A stretch of 21,808 nt of DNA from Methanobrevibacter sp. (GCA_016838945.1 JADLKP010000012.1:1-21808); one strand, 5' to 3'; shown: positions 1-7,610, counted from the first letter of the stretch. The notes: generated by a model from the sequence alone, not told the origin. Made by a program: numbers and translations.

Positions 1-180
1 TAGTTATAATTCAAGATACAAAATGATATAACTTTCATATCGAGTATCTAAAAATATTAAAAATTATTTTTTTTAAATAATTTAAACTTAATTATGTTAA
101 TTATGAAATTAATTTAGTATAATTAATTTTTTTAAGACCTATGCTAAATTAACTTCAAAAAGTTACATGAGGAGAATATT
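1..180 (+). promoter_or_regulatory. AT-rich leader and promoter region of the adhesin gene
   Basis: No gene is visible here. A TTTAAATA sequence at 72-79 fits an archaeal TATA box and would give a leader of roughly 75-80 nt. Two AT-only inverted repeats flank it: 61-69/75-83 with a T5 loop, and 106-114/121-129 followed by a T run to 133. Either could be the terminator of a gene left of the window or a leader hairpin. A GAGGAG Shine-Dalgarno lies just before the ATG at 181. AT-only repeats arise easily by chance at this composition. Confidence 0.4.
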
Positions 181-2247
181 ATGAATAAAAAGATTTTACT
201 TATTGCAACATTGGTCCTTGTGACCATCATTTCATTCGGAGCAGTGTCTGCAGCAGATGACATCGCAATAGATGATATAGACTCATCAGATGCCGGCGAC
301 GCAGTCATAGCAGAGGGTGATGATCCAGCACCAGCAGCAACCGTTGAAATAGACAATGCAATGACTAATGCAGAAATCCAGGAAAAATTTGATAACTTGG
401 AAGACAACACAGTCATCAATTTTGCTCCTGGTGAATATAATGATGTCAATTTAAAGATTGACAAGCAAACAACTGTTGAAATTGATGATGTGGATGATGA
501 AGGAAATCCAATTAAGAAAAATCTCACCGAAAAAATTACCTTGAACAACTTAACCATTAATGGTAATGGTGCAACCTTAATTGGCCATCTTCCAATGTCC
601 AACTATTACGATGGAATCTTTGAAGTGGCTAATGTAAATGGATTCACCCTCAGCGGCTTCAATTTCATTTGTCAAGGTGTGACTCAAGCAAATATGAAAA
701 CCCCATCCTGTCTTATCGTTTTCAACACCACAAATGGTATAGTGGAAAACAACAATATCAGCGGTGGACGTTTCGGTCTTTATTTAGGAAGCAAGTTCAC
801 TAATCCAAACTATGATGCAATTGTAAGATACAATACAGTTACTGATGTAAGTGATATGGGTATCATTTCATTTGGTTCAGCTCGTTCACACATTTATAAC
901 AATACTGTCATCAACCCTAAAAACCATGGTATTGATGTAAGACATGGTTCCGGTCCTGATTGTATAGTGGAAAACAATACAATCTATGGTGCAAGGGAAG
1001 GCATCTATCTCATGCACAGTGCAGGACACAAGGCATTGAACAACACCCTCAACAATTGTGATATAGGTATCACCTGCTATGGATCTTCAAATATTTTCTG
1101 CGATGGAAACGTATTTGCTAACCAAACCAAAATCGGCTATTTGCTTGCTAGCGGATACTCAAACATTGTAATTGGAGAAAACAATGATTACAGCGGTTTA
1201 GTATTTGTACCTATGCCACCTACCTTTACCTACAACATCGTAAAGGCCAATTCAGATTATGTAGGTTTAACAGGCGGAACCTTCAGTCAAAATGAAGAAA
1301 CCAACACCACCTATGTGAAGGTATACTTTGCAGTTGGTGACGGGGAAACCTTAGATCCATTAGAAATCAAAGCAGATACAACAACCATCATTACTGAAGA
1401 GCTTCTCAGATTAAACAATAACATCACAGTTAAAATTTGGAAAAACGATGACAATAACCATATAGATGCAGGAGAATTCATTAACGTGACCATCGATGGT
1501 GTTGAATGTGGTGGGGAATCTGATATCACCGGTGCTGTTTATGTAGACATTACAGGACTTACACAAGGTAAACACTATATGACAGTCCAATATCCTGGAT
1601 ACAATGGACTTAAGGAATCTACCTGGAGTGGCGTTTTACAAATTGGTGAAGATGCTCCTGCTACAAGAGAAATCACTAGCATTGACTACAAAAACATGAC
1701 CACTACAGCTGTCGATACTGTATCTGATGGAAGAATCGGTAAATACTTCACAATTATCTTAAAGGATTCCGAAGGAAAAGCATTAGCAGGTAAACTTGTA
1801 CAAATAGGATTCAACGGAAAAATTTATGACAGAGTAACTGACAATAAAGGTCAGGCAAAACTTCAAATTAATCTCGCAAAAGCAGGAACCTACACATTCG
1901 CAGTAAGTTACCTTGGAGATGACCAATACAATGGTTCTTTTATTGTAGCTAAAATCGTAGTCAATAAACAAAAAGCTAGTTTAACTGTTCCAGCTAAATC
2001 CTACAAAACTAGCGCAACCAAAACCTTGACTGCAACCTTTAAGTCTGCAAAAGGAAACCCTGTAAAAGGTAAAAAAGTTACCTTTACCATAAATGGCAAA
2101 ACCTACACTGCCACTACCAATGCTAAAGGTGTGGCTACAGTAAAAGTAAGCCTAAACAAAAAAGGAACCTACAGTTTCACTGCCAAATTCGCAGGTGACA
2201 ACACCTACGCTGCAATCAGCAAAACTGCAAAGTTAACCATAAAATGA
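181..2247 (+). CDS. Adhesin-like secreted protein: parallel beta-helix plus two Ig-like domains
   Basis: A 688-residue surface protein. Residues 1-24 are a classic Sec signal peptide (Lys-rich start, hydrophobic core, SAA before the mature end), followed by an acidic, Ala-rich linker. From about 70 to 345 there are repeated N-N-T and G-I-turn segments (for example VENNTIYGAREGIYL), the pattern of right-handed parallel beta-helix (PbH1) repeats. Two Ig-like domains follow, at about 500-596 and 598-688; both carry the GK-V-F-NGK, TD-KG-A and GTY-F pattern usual in Methanobrevibacter adhesin-like proteins. No C-terminal membrane anchor or sortase-type motif is visible, so attachment to pseudomurein is unexplained. 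Many N-x-S/T sequons suggest glycosylation. Family knowledge points to surface binding; the ligand is unknown. The start is supported by GAGGAG upstream. It stands alone and ends at a hairpin terminator. Confidence 0.88.
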   Translation: MNKKILLIATLVLVTIISFGAVSAADDIAIDDIDSSDAGDAVIAEGDDPAPAATVEIDNAMTNAEIQEKFDNLEDNTVINFAPGEYNDVNLKIDKQTTVEIDDVDDEGNPIKKNLTEKITLNNLTINGNGATLIGHLPMSNYYDGIFEVANVNGFTLSGFNFICQGVTQANMKTPSCLIVFNTTNGIVENNNISGGRFGLYLGSKFTNPNYDAIVRYNTVTDVSDMGIISFGSARSHIYNNTVINPKNHGIDVRHGSGPDCIVENNTIYGAREGIYLMHSAGHKALNNTLNNCDIGITCYGSSNIFCDGNVFANQTKIGYLLASGYSNIVIGENNDYSGLVFVPMPPTFTYNIVKANSDYVGLTGGTFSQNEETNTTYVKVYFAVGDGETLDPLEIKADTTTIITEELLRLNNNITVKIWKNDDNNHIDAGEFINVTIDGVECGGESDITGAVYVDITGLTQGKHYMTVQYPGYNGLKESTWSGVLQIGEDAPATREITSIDYKNMTTTAVDTVSDGRIGKYFTIILKDSEGKALAGKLVQIGFNGKIYDRVTDNKGQAKLQINLAKAGTYTFAVSYLGDDQYNGSFIVAKIVVNKQKASLTVPAKSYKTSATKTLTATFKSAKGNPVKGKKVTFTINGKTYTATTNAKGVATVKVSLNKKGTYSFTAKFAGDNTYAAISKTAKLTIK

Positions 2248-2261
2248 GTAAATTGCTTTAA

Positions 2262-2306
2262 TTCTAGAGTTTGATGATTCAAATTCTAGAACTCTTCTTT
2301 TTTTTT
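2262..2306 (+). terminator. Hairpin terminator of the adhesin gene
   Basis: A 13-bp stem with one G-U wobble (TTCTAGAGTTTGA pairs with TCAAATTCTAGAA across a TGAT loop, 2262-2291) is followed by a T run at 2298-2306. This is a bacterial-style intrinsic terminator, stronger than the plain oligo-T ends that most archaeal genes use. Confidence 0.75.
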
Positions 2307-2426
2307 AAAAATATTGATATAAATATTGTTTAACAATCTTTTTTTAATAAAAACCAGCTATTTTAATTAAAATATAATAAATCAATAATATAAAAGATTA
2401 ATAAACAAATAAAAAAAGATTGAAGG

Positions 2427-2762
2427 CTATTTACCCTCAACCATAATTATTTTTCCAGAAGAGTCCTGATACACCTTACCCATTTCGGTATATCCTTGAC
2501 CTGACATATTGCTTACATCAGGAGTTTCATTCAGCTGCTGACCCTGTTCAACTTCACTGACTTCACTCATCTGCTGCATAACATTCTGCTTTTCCTCTTG
2601 AGTCATATCACTGAAAATGACTCCCTGCATATTCCAGGAAATCACCAAAAACACCAAAAGTCCAACGGCAATGACAAGCATTGCATCTACTAGATTTGCT
2701 GTTCCAGCCATTGGATCTTCACTGTCTTCAGACAATCTCTTGCCACCTTGACGACGCACCAT
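2427..2762 (-). CDS. DUF2149 protein, ExbD-like partner of the proton channel
   Basis: A 111-residue protein with a basic N-terminus, one membrane segment at about 25-45 and an extracytoplasmic, Gln/Met-rich tail. The segment entry reads NLVDAMLVIAVGLLV, which resembles ExbD/TolR (T-P-L-x-D-x-M-L-V), and Asp26 sits where the proton-carrying Asp of ExbD lies. The C-terminal GKVYQD...GKII block is what I remember as typical of DUF2149. The stop of the ExbB-like gene lies 18 nt upstream, and GGTGAT stands 4 nt before the ATG, so the two are co-transcribed. It probably forms the plug/stator partner of the ExbB-like channel. A T7 run on the minus strand (2411-2417) can end the operon. The family call is from memory; the ExbD analogy is inference from sequence pattern. 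Confidence 0.75.
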   Translation of the reverse strand: MVRRQGGKRLSEDSEDPMAGTANLVDAMLVIAVGLLVFLVISWNMQGVIFSDMTQEEKQNVMQQMSEVSEVEQGQQLNETPDVSNMSGQGYTEMGKVYQDSSGKIIMVEGK

Positions 2763-2780
2763 TCAAATCACCGGATAATA

Positions 2781-3446
2781 TTATTTGCCCTTAAGCTCAT
2801 CATCTTTCTTTAATCTATCCAACACTGTGTCTGCCAAAGAATCTAAATTAGATAGGTATTGCTCATACCATCGTCTGCGAATTTTACCTGCCACATAGGC
2901 TACAGCTCCTGCACCAATACCTACTACAGTAGTGTCGAAAGCAACTATGATTGCACTGGCAAGAGTGTTTACATCTCCGCTTCCAAGTGCAGCAAGACCA
3001 GGCCCCATTGGGATAAGGGTACCCATCAATCCAAGGGTAGGGCCAATTTTAGTTACAATGTCCGTCTTTTGAAGATTCTTTTCTATCTTGTCCTGTTCCT
3101 CTTCAAATAATTTTCTTGCTAAAGCTCTTCTTGTATCTTCCCTTAAGTCTTTGGATTTTGCAATTTCAATCAAAACCACTTTTTGGGAATGCTGTATAGG
3201 GGCATTCTTTATAATGTTTTGAATTTCGTTTACATCCCCACAGTTAGCTATCCTATAAATTAAATCTCTAATCAATTTAACAGGTACTTTCTTGTGAGAA
3301 CTATATTCTGATATAAGACTTCCAATAATATATACAGCGAATACTGCAAAGGCCAATAAAAATATGATTACAGGTATCTGTAAACTCTGTGCTATAACAT
3401 TTAATGCAGAAGTTAACAGATCACTTCCAGGAATTACCGTTACCAT
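2781..3446 (-). CDS. MotA/TolQ/ExbB-family proton channel protein
   Basis: A 221-residue protein with three membrane segments at about 23-45, 133-155 and 163-187, and a large cytoplasmic loop between the first two, as in ExbB/TolQ. The signature runs from GPTLGLMGTLIPMGPGLAAL (135-154) into LASAIIVAFDTTVVGIGAGA (162-181) and matches the conserved ExbB block A-P-x-L-G-L-L-G-T-x-x-G-M. ExbB-type proteins form pentameric proton channels that turn the ion gradient into mechanical work through ExbD-like partners. Here that partner is the DUF2149 gene 18 nt downstream. The DUF2162 gene ends 39 nt upstream. A GGTGAT Shine-Dalgarno sits 3 nt before the ATG. The client is unknown, since a pseudomurein-walled archaeon has no TonB-dependent outer membrane receptors. 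Confidence 0.88.
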   Translation of the reverse strand: MVTVIPGSDLLTSALNVIAQSLQIPVIIFLLAFAVFAVYIIGSLISEYSSHKKVPVKLIRDLIYRIANCGDVNEIQNIIKNAPIQHSQKVVLIEIAKSKDLREDTRRALARKLFEEEQDKIEKNLQKTDIVTKIGPTLGLMGTLIPMGPGLAALGSGDVNTLASAIIVAFDTTVVGIGAGAVAYVAGKIRRRWYEQYLSNLDSLADTVLDRLKKDDELKGK

Positions 3447-3485
3447 TTCATCACCAAACCAAAAACAATAAAGAAAATAATGCTA

Positions 3486-4199
3486 TTAAAACTTAATCAA
3501 AAAATCATTCTTTCTTGAAACCACAATTCCTATAAAAACAATTGCAATAGTCACTGCAAAGGCCAAAGTCAAAGAGGCTAATGAAGGAATTGTAATATGC
3601 CTCATTGATTGATTAAATACTTCAATTATATTAGGAATCAATATGGAAGACAATAGGAAATAAATCCCCAAAAACAACATGAAGTTTCCAATGACGATTG
3701 GATAAGGCCTTTTAAGGAATTTGACTAATAGATTTGAGGCAAAATAGCCTGCAACCATTACCGCTACCATTAAAGTTGCTACATATTGGCTTAATGAAAA
3801 AGCCCCCATACCAACTGTAGGAGCTGCCATGATTACACTTGCCAAAATGGATCCAAAATAACAAGGACAAGGAGCTATCAAAATCATCCTTGTTGTTCTC
3901 ATTGTGTCTCTTTCATGTTTTTTCCACTCTTTAATTGTATAAACACCAGCAAAAATCATGATTGCTGACATTATCAAGAATAAGAGAGAGTTGTATGTGT
4001 TTATTATATTGGATATCTGTCTTGTGTATAATGATGCAATAGCTGATAGCATCATGATTCCGCCACCATATCCCAAGCACAATAAAGCTAATCTCTTCTT
4101 GGATAAATTGGCAAGGCCACTGGCTATTCCAAACTTAGTGCCAAACAAAATAACTGCTGCAAAAACACCTGCTTGCCATAATGCACTCATTAATTCCAT
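3486..4199 (-). CDS. DUF2162 putative transporter
   Basis: A 237-residue integral membrane protein with about six membrane segments. It resembles the DUF2162 family that I remember beside ExbB-like and DUF2149 genes in methanogens. A Cys-Pro-Cys motif (111-113, in IAPCPCYFGSI) opens one membrane helix; such motifs in the LysE/CcdA/RcnA-like group bind metal or take part in redox relay, so metal or thiol transport is possible but unproven. The start is supported by GGTGA two to three nt before the ATG at 4199. It is the first gene of the three-gene minus-strand operon, with a TATA-like box about 80 nt upstream. The substrate cannot be read from the sequence. Confidence 0.7.
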   Translation of the reverse strand: MELMSALWQAGVFAAVILFGTKFGIASGLANLSKKRLALLCLGYGGGIMMLSAIASLYTRQISNIINTYNSLLFLIMSAIMIFAGVYTIKEWKKHERDTMRTTRMILIAPCPCYFGSILASVIMAAPTVGMGAFSLSQYVATLMVAVMVAGYFASNLLVKFLKRPYPIVIGNFMLFLGIYFLLSSILIPNIIEVFNQSMRHITIPSLASLTLAFAVTIAIVFIGIVVSRKNDFLIKF

Positions 4200-4279
4200 A
4201 ATTCACCTAAAAAAATTCATTTAAAATCAAATTTGATAATTTTTAAAAATATATCGGTGTTATAATTTATGTAATACAA

Positions 4280-4287
4280 TATATAAA
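4280..4287 (-). promoter_or_regulatory. TATA box of the DUF2162-ExbB-DUF2149 operon
   Basis: TTTATATA on the minus strand, about 80 nt before the first start codon. Transcription would start near 4255, leaving a leader of about 55 nt that keeps the GGTGA ribosome site. This is the best match to the archaeal TTTAWATA consensus in the 262-nt gap. Nothing else convincing is seen in that gap. Confidence 0.45.
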
Positions 4288-4461
4288 TATGTTCTTATCA
4301 AGAAAATGAAAATGGTAATATTTGATTATATTTAAAAAATAACTGTTTTTAGAAGTTTTAGTTATATGAAAAGAGTTTACATTCAATCTAAAAATCATCA
4401 AAATTTTCACTTGGATAAAAAATTAAATTCTTTTAAAATCAATTATATGATTAGATAAAAA

Positions 4462-4968
4462 TTAGCTTATTTTAACTACAACCTTATCCTGTTTATTAGG
4501 TTTTCTTCTTAACACCAAATCATAATCAATGATATCAGCGTATTGTGTTTTCCTTGGAGGTGTGTCTCTAAGAGAATATTCGCCTATCTGCTTGCCATTC
4601 ATATGACTTAATTCCTTAATGACCTTATTGATGAGAGCACGCTCTTCATTCTTCAGATTGATTTCTGGTGACTTTAGGGAAAAATATCTATTCATTATCT
4701 TGCCGCATGGCAATTTCCTCTTTCCTAATTCTATCTTCCTTTCATCCACCAATTCCTTTATGGCCATTTCAAAATGAATAGGTACAGGACCACGTTCCAA
4801 CTCTTTATATTCCTCATTTGTTATGGATTCCTTATGCAATTCATAATAGTTAAAATCTGAAAAATAGAGCAATTTATGAATGACTGTTCTACCAACAGTG
4901 TTCTTGAAACCGCATTTGTAGATAATGTAGTGCACAACCATCTTGAACTTTTCCATATCGAAATCCAT
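4462..4968 (-). CDS. Panacea/SocA-domain (DUF4065-like) protein
   Basis: A 168-residue soluble protein. The block KLLYFSDFNYYELHKESITN followed by EEYKELERGPVPIHF (about 33-67) matches the signature of the SocA/Panacea domain (K-L-L-Y-F-x-D, then G-x-x-Y and G-P-V-P). The rest is charged and helical. In bacteria Panacea is the antitoxin half of many toxin-antitoxin pairs, neutralising unrelated toxins; SocA is a proteolysis adaptor for SocB. No partner-sized gene lies next to it: the gap on one side is 262 nt, and the other neighbour is the divergent UPF0147 gene. The start at 4968 is the furthest upstream in frame, and its ribosome site (GGGAT/GGGT) is weak; Met5 is the alternative. It could be a stand-alone regulator instead of an antitoxin. 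Confidence 0.75.
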   Translation of the reverse strand: MDFDMEKFKMVVHYIIYKCGFKNTVGRTVIHKLLYFSDFNYYELHKESITNEEYKELERGPVPIHFEMAIKELVDERKIELGKRKLPCGKIMNRYFSLKSPEINLKNEERALINKVIKELSHMNGKQIGEYSLRDTPPRKTQYADIIDYDLVLRRKPNKQDKVVVKIS

Positions 4969-5136
4969 TTTTACCCAATCCCATCATTTTTATAATTAAA
5001 AAAAAGCTTTATTTTCAATAAATTTACTTTATCAATTTTAATATAAAAGCATTTTCTTAAAATACGAACTATATGCATTAAATATATATACTTTAAAAAT
5101 TATATTTTATATTGCTATTGACTATTTACTTTTTTT

Positions 5137-5151
5137 GAAACAATTTTATAT
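5137..5151 (+). promoter_or_regulatory. BRE/TATA promoter of the UPF0147 gene
   Basis: Purine-rich GAAACA followed by TTTTATAT (5144-5151) has the BRE-TATA layout of archaeal promoters. Initiation about 25 nt downstream would give a short leader still carrying the GGGAGG ribosome site before the ATG at 5200. Confidence 0.45.
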
Positions 5152-5199
5152 TTATTTTATGATGAACTTTCAAAAATTGATGAATAGGGAGGAATTATT

Positions 5200-5454
5200 A
5201 TGACTAATGAAACTTTTGATGAAGTATCCGAAATCTTAAAACACATTATGGAAAACCCAAGCGTACCACGTAACATTAGAAGAGCTGCAGATGAATCTTT
5301 CCAAACATTAAACGATGAAAGTGAAGATCCTACTGTAAGAGCTAGTGCTGTAATCTTAAAATTAGATGAAATCAGCAATGATCCAAACATCCCAGTTCAT
5401 GCAAGAACATTGATTTGGGAAATTTTATCTAAATTGGAAGCTACCACAGCTTAA
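5200..5454 (+). CDS. UPF0147 family protein
   Basis: An 84-residue, acidic, all-helical protein. The segments NPSVPRNIRRAADESFQTL and DPNIPVHARTLIWEILSKLE carry the repeated P-x-x-R/H-A pattern that defines UPF0147, a short family conserved across Euryarchaeota. The length equals the family norm and a strong GGGAGG precedes the ATG, so a well-translated housekeeping protein is likely. Function is not established. The two halves (about 13-42 and 43-80) look like an internal duplication of a helical hairpin with a D/N-P-x-V/I-P start, suggesting a HEAT-like alpha-alpha fold; that last point is inference. From memory, an orthologue also lies near cdc6 in Methanothermobacter. Confidence 0.92.
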   Translation: MTNETFDEVSEILKHIMENPSVPRNIRRAADESFQTLNDESEDPTVRASAVILKLDEISNDPNIPVHARTLIWEILSKLEATTA

Positions 5455-5460
5455 ATTTTT

Positions 5461-5492
5461 AAAAGTTTCAAAAACTTTTCTTTACTTTTTTT
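5461..5492 (+). terminator. Hairpin terminator after UPF0147
   Basis: AAAAGTTT (5461-5468) pairs with AAACTTTT (5472-5479) across a CAA loop and is followed by T-rich sequence to 5492. The stem is AT-rich and therefore weaker than those after the adhesin and cdc6 genes. Confidence 0.5.
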
Positions 5493-5871
5493 AACTAATT
5501 TTTATTACTGTATTACACTTTTGTACACCTTTTTTATAATATTTTAAACATTAAGATTATACTATATCAAATTTTTAAACATACATTCTATTTTTAAAAT
5601 TTGCAAGCATTTTTTTGTTTTATAGATAGATTATAATTTCATATAGATATTCAAAAAATTTTGATGGCCTAAATTTTATTTTGAAAGTGGATTAATATTG
5701 TTTTTCGATTAGGGAAAATATAGACATGCATTTCAAGTGTAAAATTTTAAAAGTTCATGCCAATTTTCACTATAAAAATTGAGAATCATATTGCTTTTTC
5801 AAAATCAAAAACTTTTATATGTAACCTGGTTCATACTTATATATACTTACTATTTTTACGGGGTGAATTGT
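5493..5871 (+). promoter_or_regulatory. Upstream region of the HIRAN/ARPP-1 genes
   Basis: No gene is supported here. It holds the mini-ORB at 5731-5743, a CAATTTT/AAAATTG inverted repeat at 5761-5781, and a candidate TATA box TTTTATAT at about 5814-5821 preceded by A-rich sequence. Initiation about 25 nt further on would give a leader of about 30 nt that keeps the GGGGTGAA ribosome site. A second TATA-like stretch near 5838 is too close to the start codon to keep it. Confidence 0.4.
5731..5743 (-). repeat. Outlying perfect mini-ORB
   Basis: TTTACACTTGAAA on the minus strand, 13 of 13 to the mini-ORB sequence and followed on the same strand by TGCATGTCTAT. The same downstream pattern occurs at the origin copy at 9975-9987. 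It lies about 4 kb from the origin and about 130 nt upstream of the HIRAN gene, so it may bind Orc1/Cdc6 outside oriC. Confidence 0.7.
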
Positions 5872-6231
5872 ATGATTGATGAAAATGAAAAACATGTGAC
5901 TGTTATATGCTTTAACCAATTTCATGGAAAGAAGATATTCAAGATTGGTTCTATTTTAAGGCTTATAAAGGAGCCGGACAATAATCATGACGGCGAAGCC
6001 ATCCGCGCGGATATGAGATATGCAGGAAAGGTCGGATACTTGGCAAACAGTACTCAAACAGTTGTCAGAGGTACAATGAGTGCTGGAAGAGTTTATGACA
6101 AGATTGATGATGAAAATGGATATGCCATCGTGAAATTCATTTCACAACATAATGTGATTGCTAGAATCATCGAGGAAGATGAGCTTGCAGAACTCAAGAA
6201 AGATCCGGAAAATGACGTGAACTTTATCTAA
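5872..6231 (+). CDS. HIRAN-domain protein
   Basis: A 119-residue protein that is almost entirely one HIRAN-like domain. It starts with a beta-strand (HVTVICFNQFHG), then IGSILRLIKEPDNNHDGEAIRA (about 26-47), matching the L-x-R-E-P-x-N-x-x-D-x-x-A-I core, then a G-K-V-G-Y-L strand (about 52-57). HIRAN domains bind DNA 3' ends in eukaryotic HLTF and occur in prokaryotes alone or fused to helicases and nucleases. The ATG at 5872 is chosen because GGGGTGAA stands 4 nt before it; the frame stays open upstream to 5779, but that part is hydrophobic and unlike the domain. The stop overlaps an ATG in the next frame, and the ARPP-1-like gene begins 87 nt later, so the two are probably one transcript. 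A mini-ORB lies upstream. Confidence 0.75.
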   Translation: MIDENEKHVTVICFNQFHGKKIFKIGSILRLIKEPDNNHDGEAIRADMRYAGKVGYLANSTQTVVRGTMSAGRVYDKIDDENGYAIVKFISQHNVIARIIEEDELAELKKDPENDVNFI

Positions 6232-6304
6232 TGAATTTTTTAAAAGGAATAAAAACAAATAATCATAAAAAGATTAGTTTGTATACTGTAAAACAATTTT
6301 TAAA

Positions 6305-6314
6305 GGTGGGTGAT
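6305..6314 (+). promoter_or_regulatory. Shine-Dalgarno that decides the ARPP-1-like start
   Basis: GGTGGGTGAT ends 3 nt before the GTG at 6318, the same spacing seen at other GGTGAT sites in the window. No comparable site precedes the ATG at 6231. Confidence 0.6.
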
Positions 6315-6317
6315 ACT

Positions 6318-7331
6318 GTGGAAAAATCAAACAAAAAATCTGAAATCAATAACATGAGCGAGGACTTAGAAAAATTACAGAACTTTGCATACATCGATAT
6401 AGACGGCACCAAAATAGCTATAGAGCTATTGGAAAGCCAATCTTATGAAAATGTGGAGGCAATTCCTGTAAAGAGTGATTTCTTCGGAAAAAAGGATTTC
6501 CTTACCCTTAAGAAGGGATATGATATGGGCCTTGTTGAAATCAAGGAGCTTGATAATTCAACCGTAAACACCGTATTGTGCAAAAACGATTCTGTCGTTC
6601 CACTCATATTGATTGATGGCGATGAGATCACCGGTGCAATGCAAAACCGTATCATAAACGACACCTTGCTTGTTCCAGCCCAATCCTCACTTGACATTAA
6701 TGTAAGCTGCACTGAACACGGCAGATGGCACACCAGAGGTGAAGGTGATGCAGCAAGAGCATTCAAGCCATCTTTATATTCTGCAAATCACAGCACCAGA
6801 AGCAGAAAATCCAGAGCTTCATATGAGGACCGTGACTATCAGTCAGAAGTATGGGATTCAATCAGCGAATTCGAATCAAGGTCCAACTTCAAATCCATGA
6901 CCAGCGCATTGAATGACAGCTATGAAAACCTTAAGGAAAAACAGAATGATTACTTAAGCAAGTTCCATATTGAAGAAGGCCAGAATGGAATAATATTCAT
7001 TGTAAATGGTGAATTTAAAGGATTGGAACTCTTCTACAATCACAGCATCTACAAGGAGTATCATGAAAAGCTCTGCAGAAGCTATATCATAGAGGCTATC
7101 GTTGAAAAGAAATCTGTAGACAATATCGACAGATTGGAGCTTATGAACATGTTGGAAAATATTTCAGATAGCAGATTCAAATCCAAAAAATCCATAGGAC
7201 TTGGAGACAATCTCAAGTTCTCAAATGATTTCGGATCAGGTTCCGGCCTCATATGGGAAGATGAACTGATTCACATGACTTTCTTCAAGGATTTTATCAA
7301 GACTGATGATGCAGTCGAAATATATCATTAA
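6318..7331 (+). CDS. ARPP-1-like (DUF6569-type) protein
   Basis: A 337-residue soluble protein. The diagnostic block is GDEITGAMQNR (about 101-111), LLVPAQSS (about 117-124) and VSCTEHGRW (about 129-137), which I recognise as the ARPP-1 signature. ARPP-1 was named for its association with ADP-ribosylglycohydrolase and rhodanese-phosphatase genes in predicted nucleotide or conflict systems; no activity is established, as far as I know. A hydrophilic Ser/Arg-rich stretch (about 150-180) separates this from a C-terminal alpha/beta part with NGIIFIVNGEFKGLELFYN. I place the start at GTG 6318 on the strength of its Shine-Dalgarno; the alternative is ATG 6231, overlapping the HIRAN stop and adding 29 residues of no clear domain. 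Neighbour logic suggests a HIRAN/ARPP-1 module. Confidence 0.7.
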   Translation: MEKSNKKSEINNMSEDLEKLQNFAYIDIDGTKIAIELLESQSYENVEAIPVKSDFFGKKDFLTLKKGYDMGLVEIKELDNSTVNTVLCKNDSVVPLILIDGDEITGAMQNRIINDTLLVPAQSSLDINVSCTEHGRWHTRGEGDAARAFKPSLYSANHSTRSRKSRASYEDRDYQSEVWDSISEFESRSNFKSMTSALNDSYENLKEKQNDYLSKFHIEEGQNGIIFIVNGEFKGLELFYNHSIYKEYHEKLCRSYIIEAIVEKKSVDNIDRLELMNMLENISDSRFKSKKSIGLGDNLKFSNDFGSGSGLIWEDELIHMTFFKDFIKTDDAVEIYH

Positions 7332-7476
7332 TTCTTATTCTTATAAACTCTTTTTGCATCAAATTAAGCCACCTAAAAAGTAATATCCTTTTACACCATA
7401 CTCTAATATTCATGGATATTGCTTTATCAACCACTGATTATGAATCACATTTAATGCAATAGAAAAAAATAAGCAT

Positions 7477-7610
7477 ATCAAAAGAAAGAAGGAATTCAAA
7501 TAAAATAAAAAAAAAGAAAACTAATTGCCACTATAACATCAAAAGAAAAAAAAGGAATTCAAATAAAATAAAAAAAAAGAAAACTAATTGCCACTATAAC
7601 ATCAAAAGAA
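7477..7610. repeat. Tandem duplication of the cbiB 3' end and its terminator
   Basis: A 61-bp unit (7477-7537) is followed directly by a 63-bp copy (7538-7600) differing by a 2-nt indel and a base change in an A-run, and then by 10 nt of a third start (7601-7610). Copy two ends inside the cbiB stop region, so copy one is an extra cbiB tail. On the minus strand each copy gives a T9 run, so the presumed cbiB terminator is also doubled. Confidence 0.85.

Noticed and set aside
4404..4416. Mini-ORB-like TTTTCACTTGGAT
   Set aside because: Three mismatches, including the conserved GAAA end; expected by chance in this composition.
4366..4458. 30-codon open frame beside the Panacea gene as a toxin partner
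   Set aside because: No ribosome site, low complexity and typical of chance frames in AT-rich spacers.
5779..5871. N-terminal extension of the HIRAN protein by 31 residues
   Set aside because: The extension is hydrophobic, has no ribosome site and would run through the promoter; GGGGTGAA marks the ATG at 5872.
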